The notes: generated by a model not told the origin, from the sequence alone. 33,578 nt of DNA from Planctomycetota bacterium (GCA_022614705.1 JAKEIB010000203.1:1-33578), one strand, 5' to 3'. Counted from the first letter of the stretch, positions 1 to 9,206 are shown. Program-made: numbers and translations.

Positions 1-358
1 AGCGCGGGCCTATCGAGAACGGGCGGTTCCGCACGCCTCTGATCGTCGACACCTGGCGATCATGCGAGGGTATTTATAGCAGATAGTGAACAAATAGTCA
101 AGATAAGTTTTGGCCACCACCCGATAGCCGGTGCGAGGCCAAGCACAGGCGGTCGACTGAGTTGCGGCCGGCGTGCGGATCGCGCCACGGACCCGATTGT
201 CGGTCTCGTGCTGGCGTCATTGCGTCGCCGAGCAGGAGAGCTTCGGTCAGCGAGGTGGCGGAGTCGTGAGACCCGCGCACAACAGAGTCTTTGGGATGCC
301 GACATACACCGATGCGAACAGTGGCGTAAGCCAAAGCCCATGCCGCAGCCTTAGTGGT
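1..358. other. Region without a convincing gene, left edge
   Basis: No reading frame here has a good start with a ribosome binding site and a recognisable product. A plus-strand frame open from the window edge ends at a TAG at 84-86 and reads GRFRTPLIVDTWRS near its end. This faintly recalls the C-terminal part of cytochrome-peroxidase-like proteins, but the expected following residues (APYLHDG) are absent, so it is at best a decayed gene end. The rest is the region downstream of the methyltransferase stop codon. Confidence 0.4.
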
Positions 359-1861
359 TTACGCCATTTTAAGACGGGCTTCGGAAAGTGGCCATTCCTG
401 GCCGCATTCCGTCGCCAACACCCGCAAGTCAAGTCGAGCAAGCACGTCGATCGTGATTGGCCGTTTTGCGTCCCAAAAAGTGAGAGCGTTGAAGAAATCC
501 CGCGCCGGCTCCGAATTGAGCAAATCATTGACGCCACGAGCCTGGGCCTCAGAATCGAACGATAGCTGATATGTCGTGTCGTCAAAAACCACCGGCTTTT
601 TTCCGTACGATCCGACGACCGCGAACTCCAATCGCTTATAAAGGCCGCAAACAGCCACCTTCCACGGTGCGAATGTGTATGGCCCGATGCCGAAAACTGC
701 GAATCGCGGGCGATTCCGGTAAACGGAGCTACCGCGCTTGTCGAGCGCTTCGCCGTGGCGGTTCAGGTACTCCCAGGTTCGCGGCGCACGTTCGCGCATT
801 GACGAGGTATCTTCACTTGTCGAGCGCTGCGGCACGATCATCCATCGTTTACCTTCGGCGATGCGACGTCTTGCCACGTCGGAACCCTTCATCATCGGAA
901 ACAAATAGTCCGTCTCTAGTCGCAATACCTCGCCACGTCCATTTTTGAAAGTCTCTTGATCCAATCGACTTAGTTCCATCACAGTCGAGCAGTCATGCTT
1001 TACGCCCGAGCGCCAGCGCAGTTCCGCATCAGTGTTCTCCGCGATTAAGTGACGAACGCGATCATAGGCTCGTGCGTCCGCGACCAGTTTCCCATCTCTA
1101 AATCCCAATGTGCCAATCGCTACCGTTGGATCATCCAAATTAAAAAGGTCGCACTCGGCCGTGCGAGGCGTTTCTGCAAGACTGCACAACAACAAGCAGG
1201 CGCTCGCGCTAACGCCGAAATGCTCCGCCGCATCGATCATGTACAGCGCCGCACGTTTGAGCGGCATTCTCGATCGCCAAGCATGCGCAAGTACTCGGCG
1301 CGCGACACTGGTCTTTACCAGCATTGCGAGACTTGCGCGCGTCCCTGATGCTGCCTCCAGAAGTTTGATCAGCATCCACTCAGCGATGTCAAAGTTTCCC
1401 TTACCTGTGACGGCGTCTAAGCCGCGATGACCTTGGAAATTAGATTTTTCCGGGAGGTTCGTTCCCCGAATGGCGCCCAACCCCGATGACGTGACCCATG
1501 GCGGGTTTCCAAGCAGAAGAACGGGTTGCGGCAAGCCGCGAATTACAGACGGCCAGTCAAAGGAGAAAAAGTCCGCTCGTCGAAGGTCAAGCAACGGCCT
1601 TCGTGGCTCTTGAGAGAGTCGGGTGCTAGTTTGTGCGAAGTATTCAGGATTGATTTCCAGTCCGATGACCTGACGCGCTGTGTCGAACCCTCGCATCGCT
1701 GCGGCAATGAACGCGCCGAGCCCGCATGTCGGCTCAACCACAGACGCCGGTTTGATCCCGCACTGCTTTAGCAATGCTACAACCTGCGCGGCGAGCACTT
1801 CAGGTGTCTGAAAATCCCCGAACTCAATCTGTCGGCGGTCTTTTTTTGGCATGATCATCAT
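359..1861 (-). CDS. DNA adenine-type methyltransferase of a type II R-M system
   Basis: This 500-residue protein looks like an N6-adenine DNA methyltransferase of the gamma class (M.TaqI-like order). An FGDFQTP stretch near residue 15 is typical of the N-terminus. The S-adenosylmethionine-binding motif I is VVEPTCGLGAF near residues 42-52, and the catalytic motif IV is NPPW near 117-120. The C-terminal half, with GKKPVVFDDTTYQLSF, is the likely target-recognition part. The start at 1861 is chosen because its ATG overlaps the TGA of the upstream nuclease gene (ATGA). A longer frame begins at 1927, but it would lie inside the nuclease gene. The presumed role is to methylate the sites cut by the neighbouring endonuclease. 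The recognition sequence cannot be read from the protein. The family call is confident; the exact subtype is inferred. Confidence 0.87.
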   Translation of the reverse strand: MMIMPKKDRRQIEFGDFQTPEVLAAQVVALLKQCGIKPASVVEPTCGLGAFIAAAMRGFDTARQVIGLEINPEYFAQTSTRLSQEPRRPLLDLRRADFFSFDWPSVIRGLPQPVLLLGNPPWVTSSGLGAIRGTNLPEKSNFQGHRGLDAVTGKGNFDIAEWMLIKLLEAASGTRASLAMLVKTSVARRVLAHAWRSRMPLKRAALYMIDAAEHFGVSASACLLLCSLAETPRTAECDLFNLDDPTVAIGTLGFRDGKLVADARAYDRVRHLIAENTDAELRWRSGVKHDCSTVMELSRLDQETFKNGRGEVLRLETDYLFPMMKGSDVARRRIAEGKRWMIVPQRSTSEDTSSMRERAPRTWEYLNRHGEALDKRGSSVYRNRPRFAVFGIGPYTFAPWKVAVCGLYKRLEFAVVGSYGKKPVVFDDTTYQLSFDSEAQARGVNDLLNSEPARDFFNALTFWDAKRPITIDVLARLDLRVLATECGQEWPLSEARLKMA

Positions 1862-2517
1862 TTCACGCGGAGGACGCCACACACCGCGCCCGCCTGTTCG
1901 ATCACACGCGTGTATTGCAGCCGCCATTGTAGAGCATTCGAGATTGTGAGATAGCCTTGCTCCGGCTTCTTGGCCAATACCTCCTCGGCAATTCGGCGCA
2001 ATTCAATCTCATCGACCGGGAGATTCCTGTCGTGCATGAAAGCCATGATGTCATCGAGATTCCCATCGCGTCCCAGTATCTCACGGAGCCCGCGCGTCAT
2101 TTGAAAATCGCCCGTCTGTGGAGCATCAACGAAAATGACGTGCTGGATGTCAAGCCGGCCGGTCTTGGCATCGTGACCATCGGTCTTCTGGTAAACAAAG
2201 ACCAATAGTGAGTAGCCGAGCCCAAACACTTTTTGCCGAGCAGATTTGAAAGGGCACGACGACTGCGGTTGACGAATGCTTGTGGTCTTCAAGTCAACGG
2301 CAAGTTCAGGAAAATCGATGCCGCTCGCAGCATTGCCCTCGACAAACGTAAACCGTTCGAGGAGATATGGGCGAAACTTGAGTTCCAAATAGGTTCCGAC
2401 AGCCTTTCCATCGGTGACGCCATACAAGGTCGGTTCACCATGCAAGGATTCCACGACCGCGAACTGGGACGCGGTCTTATGAAGTTTCGGAATCGTCAGC
2501 CGTGGTTTCTTTGCCAT
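1858..2517 (-). CDS. Type II restriction endonuclease, PD-(D/E)XK fold
   Basis: This 219-residue protein is directly upstream of, and translationally coupled to, the methyltransferase. The segment GIDFPELAVDLKTTS fits a PD-(D/E)XK nuclease core: an Asp, a beta strand, then Asp-Leu-Lys as the (D/E)XK part. It is followed by QPQSSCPFKSARQK and GLGYSLLVFVY, a pattern I associate with small type II restriction enzymes encoded next to such methyltransferases. The C-terminal half is probably for DNA contact or dimerisation. I chose the ATG at 2517 (MAKKPRL). An in-frame GTG at 2553 would add 12 residues, and neither start has a strong ribosome binding site. Assignment as the cutting enzyme rests on this motif plus context. 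The specificity is unknown. Confidence 0.75.
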   Translation of the reverse strand: MAKKPRLTIPKLHKTASQFAVVESLHGEPTLYGVTDGKAVGTYLELKFRPYLLERFTFVEGNAASGIDFPELAVDLKTTSIRQPQSSCPFKSARQKVFGLGYSLLVFVYQKTDGHDAKTGRLDIQHVIFVDAPQTGDFQMTRGLREILGRDGNLDDIMAFMHDRNLPVDEIELRRIAEEVLAKKPEQGYLTISNALQWRLQYTRVIEQAGAVCGVLRVK

Positions 2518-2748
2518 GCGACTCAACGTACCGGACAGAATCCGAATAGGCACTCATGGCGATCCATAGCCCACGCCTCGAATCGCTCGCCAGCCATTTT
2601 TGTTCGTCGAGCGCTCCCGGGGGGGTCGGGAATGATCGATCCTGCGTGTGAGTTGAAAGACGTAAATCGGCAGGTTCTAATTGATATTGCGAGAACGATT
2701 GGAGCATCTTGCCGAACTTCCGCTTTGCCGCGATCGGAGGGAAATAGG

Positions 2749-3660
2749 ATGAACGGGCCGCGCGAGGTATTGTTCTGGGCGTGCTTTGCCGCGACAGGTC
2801 TCGGGATGACCGTCGTAGCATGTGCCGAGGTTGAGAACGCCACCAACGAGGAAACGGCTGCCGTCCGCGCCGCGGCTCGCGACTACGTGGCCGCCGTCCG
2901 TCGCAACGATACTGAAACAATGCTCCGCGCTTGGACAGAGAGCGGCGATTACGTGGACGCAGCCGGCCAAGTAGTCACAGCGCACGAATTGATTCGCAAG
3001 CACGCGGCCGCGCCCAGGCGAGCACAATCGCCCGGCCACATTGCGATGCCCAAAAGTTCCCTGCGGTTCATTACTCGGAACGTCGCCATCGAGGACGGAA
3101 CTTACGACCGCGGGACCGAGGATGACGGCGGCGTTGTGACCAGGCGATTCACGGCGGTGTGGGTCAAGCGCGACGGCCGCTGGTTGCTCGATAGCTTGCG
3201 CGAGTCCGCCACAACATCGCCGCCACGCAACGAGCGTTTGAAGCCGCTGGAATGGCTAATTGGCGAATGGGTCGGCAAAGCCGACGACTCTACGATGATC
3301 GTGTCGTCCCGCTGGAGCGACGGCGGCAACTACATCATTCGCGAGTTTGCCATTCTTGGCGAAGGCGGCGACGTGACCGGAACCGAACGCATCGGATGGG
3401 ATTCCGCCGCCGGCGAATTTAAGTCGTGGATTTTCGATTCCCAAGACGGCCGCGGCGAAGGCCGTTGGAAACGCGACGGTGATCGCTGGTTGGTCGATAT
3501 CACGGAAGTAACCGCCGACGGTAAAAAGGCGTTGACCTCGGCGGTTGTGGCGCCCAAGGGCGACGGGCAATACGTTTGGGAAGTGAAAACGTCAAAGGTG
3601 GGGAACGAAAACATAGCTCCGCGGCGCGTCACATTTACACGCGCGCCCGAAATCGACTAA
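2749..3660 (+). CDS. Exported SgcJ/EcaC family protein (NTF2-like fold)
   Basis: The protein has 303 residues. The start at 2749 is supported by a GGAGG at 2736-2740, eight bases upstream. The frame stays open back to 2233, but that part overlaps the restriction gene and looks non-coding. The N-terminus is a signal peptide ending in VVACA, with VVAC also fitting a lipobox, so it may be a lipoprotein. Residues of about 35-145 (AARDYVAAVRRNDTETML, TAVWVKRDGRWLLDSLRE) match the SnoaL/NTF2-like fold of the SgcJ/EcaC group (TIGR02246). Residues of about 165-300 (WLIGEWVGK, GRWKRDGDRWLVD) resemble a DUF1579-like beta-rich domain. This two-part layout is common in exported planctomycete proteins. 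Members are called oxidoreductases by homology only; no catalytic residues can be named. Confidence 0.8.
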   Translation: MNGPREVLFWACFAATGLGMTVVACAEVENATNEETAAVRAAARDYVAAVRRNDTETMLRAWTESGDYVDAAGQVVTAHELIRKHAAAPRRAQSPGHIAMPKSSLRFITRNVAIEDGTYDRGTEDDGGVVTRRFTAVWVKRDGRWLLDSLRESATTSPPRNERLKPLEWLIGEWVGKADDSTMIVSSRWSDGGNYIIREFAILGEGGDVTGTERIGWDSAAGEFKSWIFDSQDGRGEGRWKRDGDRWLVDITEVTADGKKALTSAVVAPKGDGQYVWEVKTSKVGNENIAPRRVTFTRAPEID

Positions 3661-3675
3661 GGGCCGTGTCAAAAT

Positions 3676-3729
3676 GTGGGGCAGACATTCCTGTCTGCCG
3701 GAATTGGCAGGCAAGAATGCCTGCCCCAC
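3676..3729. repeat. REP-like double hairpin (GTGGGGCAG family)
   Basis: Two perfect 8-bp hairpins stand side by side: GGCAGACA-TTCC-TGTCTGCC at 3680-3699 and GGCAGGCA-AGAA-TGCCTGCC at 3706-3725. Outer GTGG (3676-3679) and CCAC (3726-3729) also pair. The two hairpins differ by paired changes (A:T against G:C), so each stem stays intact. The element lies between two plus-strand genes. Confidence 0.9.
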
Positions 3730-3769
3730 GGGTTACGAAACGGTTTCTGAAACTCCAAAGGTCACCATC

Positions 3770-4519
3770 ATGCATCACACGGTTCACAAAACGTTGGCGT
3801 GCACGATATTTATCGTCTTTGTTGGCTGGTTCACGTTGTCGGCATCCGGGCAATCGCCAGAGGCGAACTCGGCGCAGCACGACCCATCGGCCATCGATGA
3901 GCAAGAACTCGCTCGCCGCAAGATTCTCGACAGCGATCGGTGGCGGCAAACCAATCGCGAGTTCAACGAGTGGCTGAGTGTCCAACAGGTCTACAACCCC
4001 GATGAGGTCGCGGCGATCAAGTCGAGTTTCGCACAACGAATCGCCAAAATGTCGCCCCGCGAATTGGAAGACTTTTTGAAAGACATGGAATCGCGGCTGG
4101 AGGTGCTGATGAGTCCCGAGGCCGATGATGCTCGGCAATGGCTCGCGCAGTTCATGGCCGTGGCCGTGAATCCGGAGCAGCAGCTCGGGCGTGCGCGGCC
4201 GGACGTGCTGAACATGACCGCCAGCCAAATCCGCCAGGAGTTGCAGTGGCTGCAGCAAACACGCGCGGCACGGCAGCAGTCTCAGGCTGCGTTTAGCCAA
4301 GCCCGCGCCGCGCAGGCACAGGCGGCGCGCGATGTTCGCGCCACACGGCAGCAAACACCCGAGCGAAGCCGGGATCGCTCGGCCTGGCCGGCAAACAACC
4401 CGCGCCGCCCCAGCCAATACGCGCCGCAAGCCGAACTCCGGCCGGCACCCCTGTCAATTTACACCGTGAGTCCGTGGGGCCACCCCATTTATTGGGACCC
4501 GTTGCGTAACCAGTGGTGA
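3770..4519 (+). CDS. Exported hypothetical protein, Gln/Ala/Arg-rich
   Basis: I do not recognise the family of this 249-residue protein. The start at 3770 gives a clear signal peptide (TIFIVFVGWFTLSASGQ), and an AAAGG lies nine bases before it. The frame is open from 3674, but that part is the repeat element at 3676-3729 and should not be counted as protein. After the signal, residues of about 40-130 are charged and helical (ARRKILDSDRWRQ, ELEDFLKDMESRLEVL). Residues of about 145-215 are Gln/Ala/Arg-rich and may form a coiled coil. The C-terminus has an aromatic tail, SPWGHPIYWDPLRNQW. Export to the periplasm is inferred. The gene ends seven bases before the convergent end of the RND permease gene. 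Confidence 0.75.
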   Translation: MHHTVHKTLACTIFIVFVGWFTLSASGQSPEANSAQHDPSAIDEQELARRKILDSDRWRQTNREFNEWLSVQQVYNPDEVAAIKSSFAQRIAKMSPRELEDFLKDMESRLEVLMSPEADDARQWLAQFMAVAVNPEQQLGRARPDVLNMTASQIRQELQWLQQTRAARQQSQAAFSQARAAQAQAARDVRATRQQTPERSRDRSAWPANNPRRPSQYAPQAELRPAPLSIYTVSPWGHPIYWDPLRNQW

Positions 4520-4526
4520 AGCGATT

Positions 4527-7500
4527 TCAGCCAATCCGCGAGGGGGCTGTCGATTCGCTGGTCGCCGCCGGCTCTTGAACGTCGAACAGGATGCTGTACA
4601 GCGCGGGCATGACGATCAACGTCAGCACGGCCGCAAACGATAGCCCGAACATGATGCACACGGCCATCGTCCCAAAGAAGGGATCCGTCAACAGCGGAAT
4701 CGTGCCCAGAACCGTGGTCAACACCACCATCAGCACCGGCCGCACTTTGCTGACGCAGCCATTTAGAATCGCCTGATATTGCGGCGTTCCGGCGTTGATC
4801 TCCGCGTCGATCTTGCTTAAGACGACGATCGAGCTCTTGATCTGCTCGCCACCCAACGCGAGCACGCCCAGCAAGGCCATGAAACCGAACGGTTGGCCGG
4901 TCAGCAGAAGACCAGCCGTCACGCCAATGATGGCCAGCGGCACGATCAGCCAGACCAGCAAGGTAGCGCGTAACGAGTTGAACAAACACACAACGATAAG
5001 CACCATCAGCGCCAGCGCGTACGGCAGCGGTCTGGCTAGGGCGGTGCGGGCATCGCGCGAATCTTCGAACTCGCCGCCCCATTCGAGCGAATAACCGGAC
5101 GGCAGTTCGATCTGCTCGATCTGTTGCCGCACGCGATTGAACAGTTCGCTCGGAAGGCCGATCCGCGGATCGGCATGCACCGTGAGTGTCGGGAAACGGT
5201 CGCGGCGCATCACGATCGGGTCTTCCCACACGACCTCCGTGCCGGAAGTCACCTGGTTGATCGGAATCATTCGACCGGCGACTGGACTCCAGATTTGCAG
5301 GCTTGGAATCGCGCCAACGTCGTTACGCTCGTCCCACGGCGGCCGGGCGACGATCGCTAGCAGCCGCGTCTCCTGCGGATAAATGCCCGTGCCGGCGCTA
5401 CCCGGTTCGCGGTAGAAACCGACGACTCGACCTTCGAAACTGGTTTCCAAAGCGCGGGCCACCTCGACGCGCGTGATCCCGTTGCGGCGCGCCTGGAATT
5501 CGAGCAGGTCCGGGCGGATTACCTTTTCCCGCTCGCGCCAATCGCCGCGCACGCACACGGCCGTGCCGTCGTCATCGAGGATCTTCCGCGCCCGATCGCC
5601 CAATTCGCGCAACACGGCCGGATCGGGACCACGGAATCGTGCCTGGATGCGGCCACCCTGCCCCGGCCCAAGTAGAAATTTCTTGGCCACCGCGTTGGCG
5701 TTCGGGTGCCGCGTGTCCAAATAGTTTTGGATTTCATCAATCAGTCCATCGATCTTGCCTCCGTCATCGACATCCACCAGAAACTGCACAAACGCGCGGT
5801 TCTCCATCTCCGGCGAGTAAACGAGCAGGAAACGCAAGCCGCCGCCGCCGATGAACGACGTCACGTGAGTGACGCCCGGCCGGTCTTGAATGAATTTTCC
5901 CACCGCCTCGGCGAACGCCTCCGACTCGCGAATGTGCGTCCCGGCCGGCAAGTACACGTCGACCATAAACTGCGGCCTGGTGGCCGGCGGAAAAAAGCTC
6001 TGCTGCACTTTGGTAAATCCATACAACGCCAGCGCAAACGTCACCAGCGAAACCGCAACGACGGCCCAACGGAAACGCAATGCCAGCCTCAAGATACTCA
6101 GGTACGCTCGGAAGAACGGGCCGGCGTACGGATCGCGCTCGTCCGCGGCGCTTGCGCCGGCGATCGGCTTGAACATCAGGTAACTCAACAGCGGCGTGAC
6201 CGTGATCGACGAAACCCAACTCAGGCTCAGCGAAATCAAGATGACCCAAAACAACGAGTTGCAGTATTCACCCGTGCTATCTTCGGAAAGACCGATCGCC
6301 GCGAAAGCGATGATGCCGATGGCCGTCGCGCCGAACAGCGGCCATTGGTTCTGGGTCACGACGTCGCGAACCACCTTCAGCTTGTCCTTGCCCGATTCGA
6401 TGCCGACTTTGATCCCCTCGATCATAATGATGGCGTTATCCGTGAGCATGCACAGGGCGATGATCAGCGCGCCCAACGAGATGCGCTCCATCAAGAGGTC
6501 GCCCTTCACGTACATCACGAAGAACGTCGCCATGATCGTGAGAAACAGCACCAGTCCGATGATCAACCCCGTCTTGCGTCCCATCGCGATCAGCAGGACC
6601 ACGAACACGATCGTGACCGCCTTGGCGAGATTGAACATGAAGTCGTTTGTCGCCAGGGACACGGCCTCCGGCTGAAAGTTGATTTCGCCAATTTCGATGC
6701 CGATCGGCTGATGGCTCTTGAGCCGTTCCAGAGTTCCGCGCACGCCTTCGCCCATGGTCACGACGTTTCCGCCCTGGACGGTCGAGATGCCGATACCGAT
6801 CGCCGGCCGGCCGTCGTACCGCAGAAGTCGCCGAGGCGGGTCTTGATTGCCGCGCGCCAGCGTGGCCACGTCGCGAAGAAACAGTTGCCGGCCCGATTGG
6901 TCCGACCCAATCACCAGCTCGAGCATCTCCTCCGCCGAGCCGAACCCGCCCCTCGGATCGAGCGCGATGTGTTCGTCGCCGACGCGCACGCGGCCACCAT
7001 CCGCCGCGATGTTTTTGGCTTGCAGTAGCCCGTAAATCTGCTCCTCGTTGATCCCCAGCCTGGCCAGCCGTTGCCGCGAGATTTCCAGAAACGCGACCTC
7101 CTGCTGCTGGCCAAACAGTTCGACGCTCTTGACGTTTGGCACCAGCAGCAGTTCGCGGCGCAAAAACTCGGCGTAGCGCCGCAACTCGGGCTGCGTGTAG
7201 CCGTCGCCCGTGATCGCCAAGAAGATGCCGTACACGTCGCCGAAATCGTCGATCACCAGCGAATTGCCGCGCACCGATGGCGGCAGCTGCGGCTGAACGT
7301 CGGCCACCTGGCGACGCAGCTCATCCCACACTTGCGGAATAGCATCGCGGTGATATCGGTCCTGAATCACCGCCGTGACCACCGACATGCCGCGCGACGA
7401 CTCCGACTCCACGCGTCGAAGCTGGCCCATCTGCTGGCATGCTATTTCGATCGGGTTCGTGACCTCCTTGGCTACTTCTGCGGCGCTGGCGCCCGGATAC

Positions 7501-7649
7501 GGCGTGATGATCAGCGCTTCCTTGATCGTGAATTCCGGGTCCTCAAGCCGGCCGATCTGCAGATAGGCGACTGCCCCACCGACCAGGACGAGCAGCATCG
7601 CCACGAACACCGTGCGACTATTGCCGACGGAAACAATTCCGGGGTTCAT
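4527..7649 (-). CDS. RND efflux permease, HAE1/AcrB type
   Basis: This inner-membrane proton-driven pump has 1040 residues, the usual length for the family. The N-terminal membrane segment spans about residues 13-30. A cluster of membrane segments begins near 340, and the second half starts near 525. The proton-relay aspartate in TM4 is present (MLTDNAIIMIEG, D404). The second aspartate of AcrB is Asn here, a common variant. The TM10 lysine is in EQIKSSIVV (K938). The ATG at 7649 is two bases after the stop of the adaptor gene, so the two genes are coupled. The frame continues upstream to 7835, but only inside the adaptor gene. Substrates are probably organic compounds, judged from the HAE1-like sequence and not from direct evidence. 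No outer-membrane channel gene is next to it. Confidence 0.92.
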   Translation of the reverse strand: MNPGIVSVGNSRTVFVAMLLVLVGGAVAYLQIGRLEDPEFTIKEALIITPYPGASAAEVAKEVTNPIEIACQQMGQLRRVESESSRGMSVVTAVIQDRYHRDAIPQVWDELRRQVADVQPQLPPSVRGNSLVIDDFGDVYGIFLAITGDGYTQPELRRYAEFLRRELLLVPNVKSVELFGQQQEVAFLEISRQRLARLGINEEQIYGLLQAKNIAADGGRVRVGDEHIALDPRGGFGSAEEMLELVIGSDQSGRQLFLRDVATLARGNQDPPRRLLRYDGRPAIGIGISTVQGGNVVTMGEGVRGTLERLKSHQPIGIEIGEINFQPEAVSLATNDFMFNLAKAVTIVFVVLLIAMGRKTGLIIGLVLFLTIMATFFVMYVKGDLLMERISLGALIIALCMLTDNAIIMIEGIKVGIESGKDKLKVVRDVVTQNQWPLFGATAIGIIAFAAIGLSEDSTGEYCNSLFWVILISLSLSWVSSITVTPLLSYLMFKPIAGASAADERDPYAGPFFRAYLSILRLALRFRWAVVAVSLVTFALALYGFTKVQQSFFPPATRPQFMVDVYLPAGTHIRESEAFAEAVGKFIQDRPGVTHVTSFIGGGGLRFLLVYSPEMENRAFVQFLVDVDDGGKIDGLIDEIQNYLDTRHPNANAVAKKFLLGPGQGGRIQARFRGPDPAVLRELGDRARKILDDDGTAVCVRGDWREREKVIRPDLLEFQARRNGITRVEVARALETSFEGRVVGFYREPGSAGTGIYPQETRLLAIVARPPWDERNDVGAIPSLQIWSPVAGRMIPINQVTSGTEVVWEDPIVMRRDRFPTLTVHADPRIGLPSELFNRVRQQIEQIELPSGYSLEWGGEFEDSRDARTALARPLPYALALMVLIVVCLFNSLRATLLVWLIVPLAIIGVTAGLLLTGQPFGFMALLGVLALGGEQIKSSIVVLSKIDAEINAGTPQYQAILNGCVSKVRPVLMVVLTTVLGTIPLLTDPFFGTMAVCIMFGLSFAAVLTLIVMPALYSILFDVQEPAATSESTAPSRIG

Positions 7650-7651
7650 GG

Positions 7652-8941
7652 CTAACCACTCCCCAGCGCGTCGCCCAGATCGCGAACCTTCATGCCGTCT
7701 CGCAGAAACGTCACCCCGGCCACGGCGATGCGGTCGCCCGGTTGCAGGCCGTCGACGATTTCGACTTCGCCACCCGTAATGCCTCCCAGCTTCACGGCTC
7801 GCGGAGTCGCCGTACCGTCCGGCCCAATCACCCACGTCACCTGTTCACCCGACGCCTGCTTCGACACGGCGGAAACCGGCACCAGGATGCGATTGCCAAG
7901 CACGTTGGCCCGGCGGTAGCTGGCGGTTACGGTGGCCGTCATTCCCGGTAGCGCTTGAATCCCCGGCGGCGATTCCATCGCCACCCGCACGTTGAAGGTT
8001 TGCGTCGTGGGATCCGCCACCTGGGCGACCTCACGGATCCGCACGGGGAACTGAACGCCCGGCGCGCCGCTCAACTCCGCCACCATTTGCACGATGTCGG
8101 CGCTGCGAATGTCCGTAACCATCACCGCTTCCGGCACGTCGACCTCGATCTCGATCTCATCGAGGTCCTGAAACCGCACGATCGGCGCTTTGGCTTGCAC
8201 GTTCTGCCCCTGCTCGACAAATCGCCGAGCAATTACGCCGTTGTAAGGCGCGCGCAACACACTATCCGCAAGTTGAATACTAGCTTCTACGACGCGCCCT
8301 TCCAGACCGCGGACCTCGGCCTCGCGGGCCTGAATTTCCTCCTCGCGGCCAATCGTGCCCATTTCGGCCAACTGCACGGCGGCCTTCTGCTCCTCGATGG
8401 CAATGCGATAGGCGGTCTCTGCAATGTCGAAATCGGCCCGCGCGATGGCGCGCCGCTGCAACAGCTCCGTCGCCCGGTTCAACTCGGCCCGCGCGTTCGC
8501 TAGCCGGGCGTCGGCCGACCGCACTTGAGCTTCGCGCCGCAGGCGCTCCTCGGGTCGTTCGCCCGCGCGGAGCGCCGTCAAATTGGCTCGCGCCTGATCG
8601 AGCTGACCTTGGAGCGACGTGAGCCGCGCCTGGAATTCATCCTGTCGCAACTCGGCGATTACGTCGCCCTTGGCGACCTGCTGACCTTCCTTCACCGGAA
8701 GTTTTACCAACAGGCCGGGAACCTGAAACGCCAGCTCCACGCGTCGCGACGCCTCCACTTTTCCAGGAAACGAACGGACGCGAACGTCTTCTCCGGCCGC
8801 CACCACCATGGTCTTGACCGGGCGAATCGCCTCGGACGCGGGCGGCGCCTCCGGCGAGCAACCCGCTGCCAGACAGGTCACGGACAAGGCGGCCAACAAA
8901 ATTCGACGCTTGGGCCGACTTTCGTAGCTTGGACTGTTCAT
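7652..8941 (-). CDS. RND periplasmic adaptor (membrane fusion) lipoprotein
   Basis: This 429-residue adaptor belongs with the RND permease two bases downstream. The start at 8941 has a GAGGCGG just upstream and yields a lipoprotein signal with lipobox LAAGC (Cys28). A TTG-initiated extension to 9001 would run into a repeat element and is unlikely. After Cys28 the domain order is typical: first half of the lipoyl domain (VELAFQVPGLLVKLPVKEGQ), a long alpha-helical hairpin (about residues 95-200, rich in Arg/Glu/Ala), the second lipoyl half (LRAPYNGVIARRFVEQGQ), then beta-barrel and membrane-proximal parts ending in GLQPGDRIAVAGVTFLRDG. It links the permease to an outer-membrane channel that must be encoded elsewhere. 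Confidence in the family is high; the substrate is unknown. Confidence 0.92.
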   Translation of the reverse strand: MNSPSYESRPKRRILLAALSVTCLAAGCSPEAPPASEAIRPVKTMVVAAGEDVRVRSFPGKVEASRRVELAFQVPGLLVKLPVKEGQQVAKGDVIAELRQDEFQARLTSLQGQLDQARANLTALRAGERPEERLRREAQVRSADARLANARAELNRATELLQRRAIARADFDIAETAYRIAIEEQKAAVQLAEMGTIGREEEIQAREAEVRGLEGRVVEASIQLADSVLRAPYNGVIARRFVEQGQNVQAKAPIVRFQDLDEIEIEVDVPEAVMVTDIRSADIVQMVAELSGAPGVQFPVRIREVAQVADPTTQTFNVRVAMESPPGIQALPGMTATVTASYRRANVLGNRILVPVSAVSKQASGEQVTWVIGPDGTATPRAVKLGGITGGEVEIVDGLQPGDRIAVAGVTFLRDGMKVRDLGDALGSG

Positions 8942-8965
8942 TTCCGCCTCGATATCAGATCCGCC

Positions 8966-9017
8966 GGGGACTGGCTCATTTTTGCGCAGTCTGCGGAGCA
9001 AAAATGTGCCTGTCCCC
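8966..9017. repeat. Palindromic element, GGGGACAGGCACATTTTGC family, copy 1
   Basis: Arms of 20 bases (8966-8985 and 8998-9017) pair with two mismatches around a 12-base centre that includes GCAG-T-CTGC. This copy lies just upstream of the ribosome binding site of the adaptor gene that starts at 8941. Two further copies (19434-19500 and 23177-23227) sit inside genes. Confidence 0.9.
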
Positions 9018-9030
9018 TTCTCCGCAGCGT

Positions 9031-9092
9031 TGTAGCTGGCCTCTATGAGGCCGGTTCGCTTTCATCGGCCAGGGTCACAGACCCCAGCTACA
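9031..9092. repeat. REP-like double hairpin (TGTAGCTGG family), copy 1
   Basis: Outer arms TGTAGCTGG (9031-9039) and CCAGCTACA (9084-9092) are perfect complements. Inside are GGCCTC-tat-GAGGCC (9038-9052) and GGGTC-aca-GACCC (9072-9084). Related copies are at 27419-27477 and 30817-30877, with a half copy at 30892-30917. Confidence 0.9.
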
Positions 9093-9206
9093 GGTTTGAA
9101 ACGGCTTCTAGTGATTTTTTGCCACTCTTGAGAACATAACGAGTCCACCCTCAAAAATCAATTCTCGATCGCGAATCGTTGACTAGCGGCGACCGTCCTT
9201 GCCGTT

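Noticed and set aside
3..86. Plus-strand frame at the left edge reading GRFRTPLIVDTWRS
   Set aside because: It weakly recalls a cytochrome-peroxidase-like C-terminus, but only 27 codons are visible and the expected next motif is missing.
2233..2748. Upstream part of the frame that ends at 3660
   Set aside because: It overlaps the restriction gene on the other strand and has no signal peptide; the start at 2749 has a good ribosome binding site and a signal sequence.
5706..7028. 440-codon open frame on the plus strand, opposite the RND permease
   Set aside because: It is antisense to a clear gene, and its translation is Arg/His/Asp-rich without any domain; typical of GC-rich antisense frames.
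8942..9001. N-terminal extension of the HAE1 adaptor lipoprotein
   Set aside because: It would start with TTG inside a palindromic element and put 20 polar residues before the lipoprotein signal.
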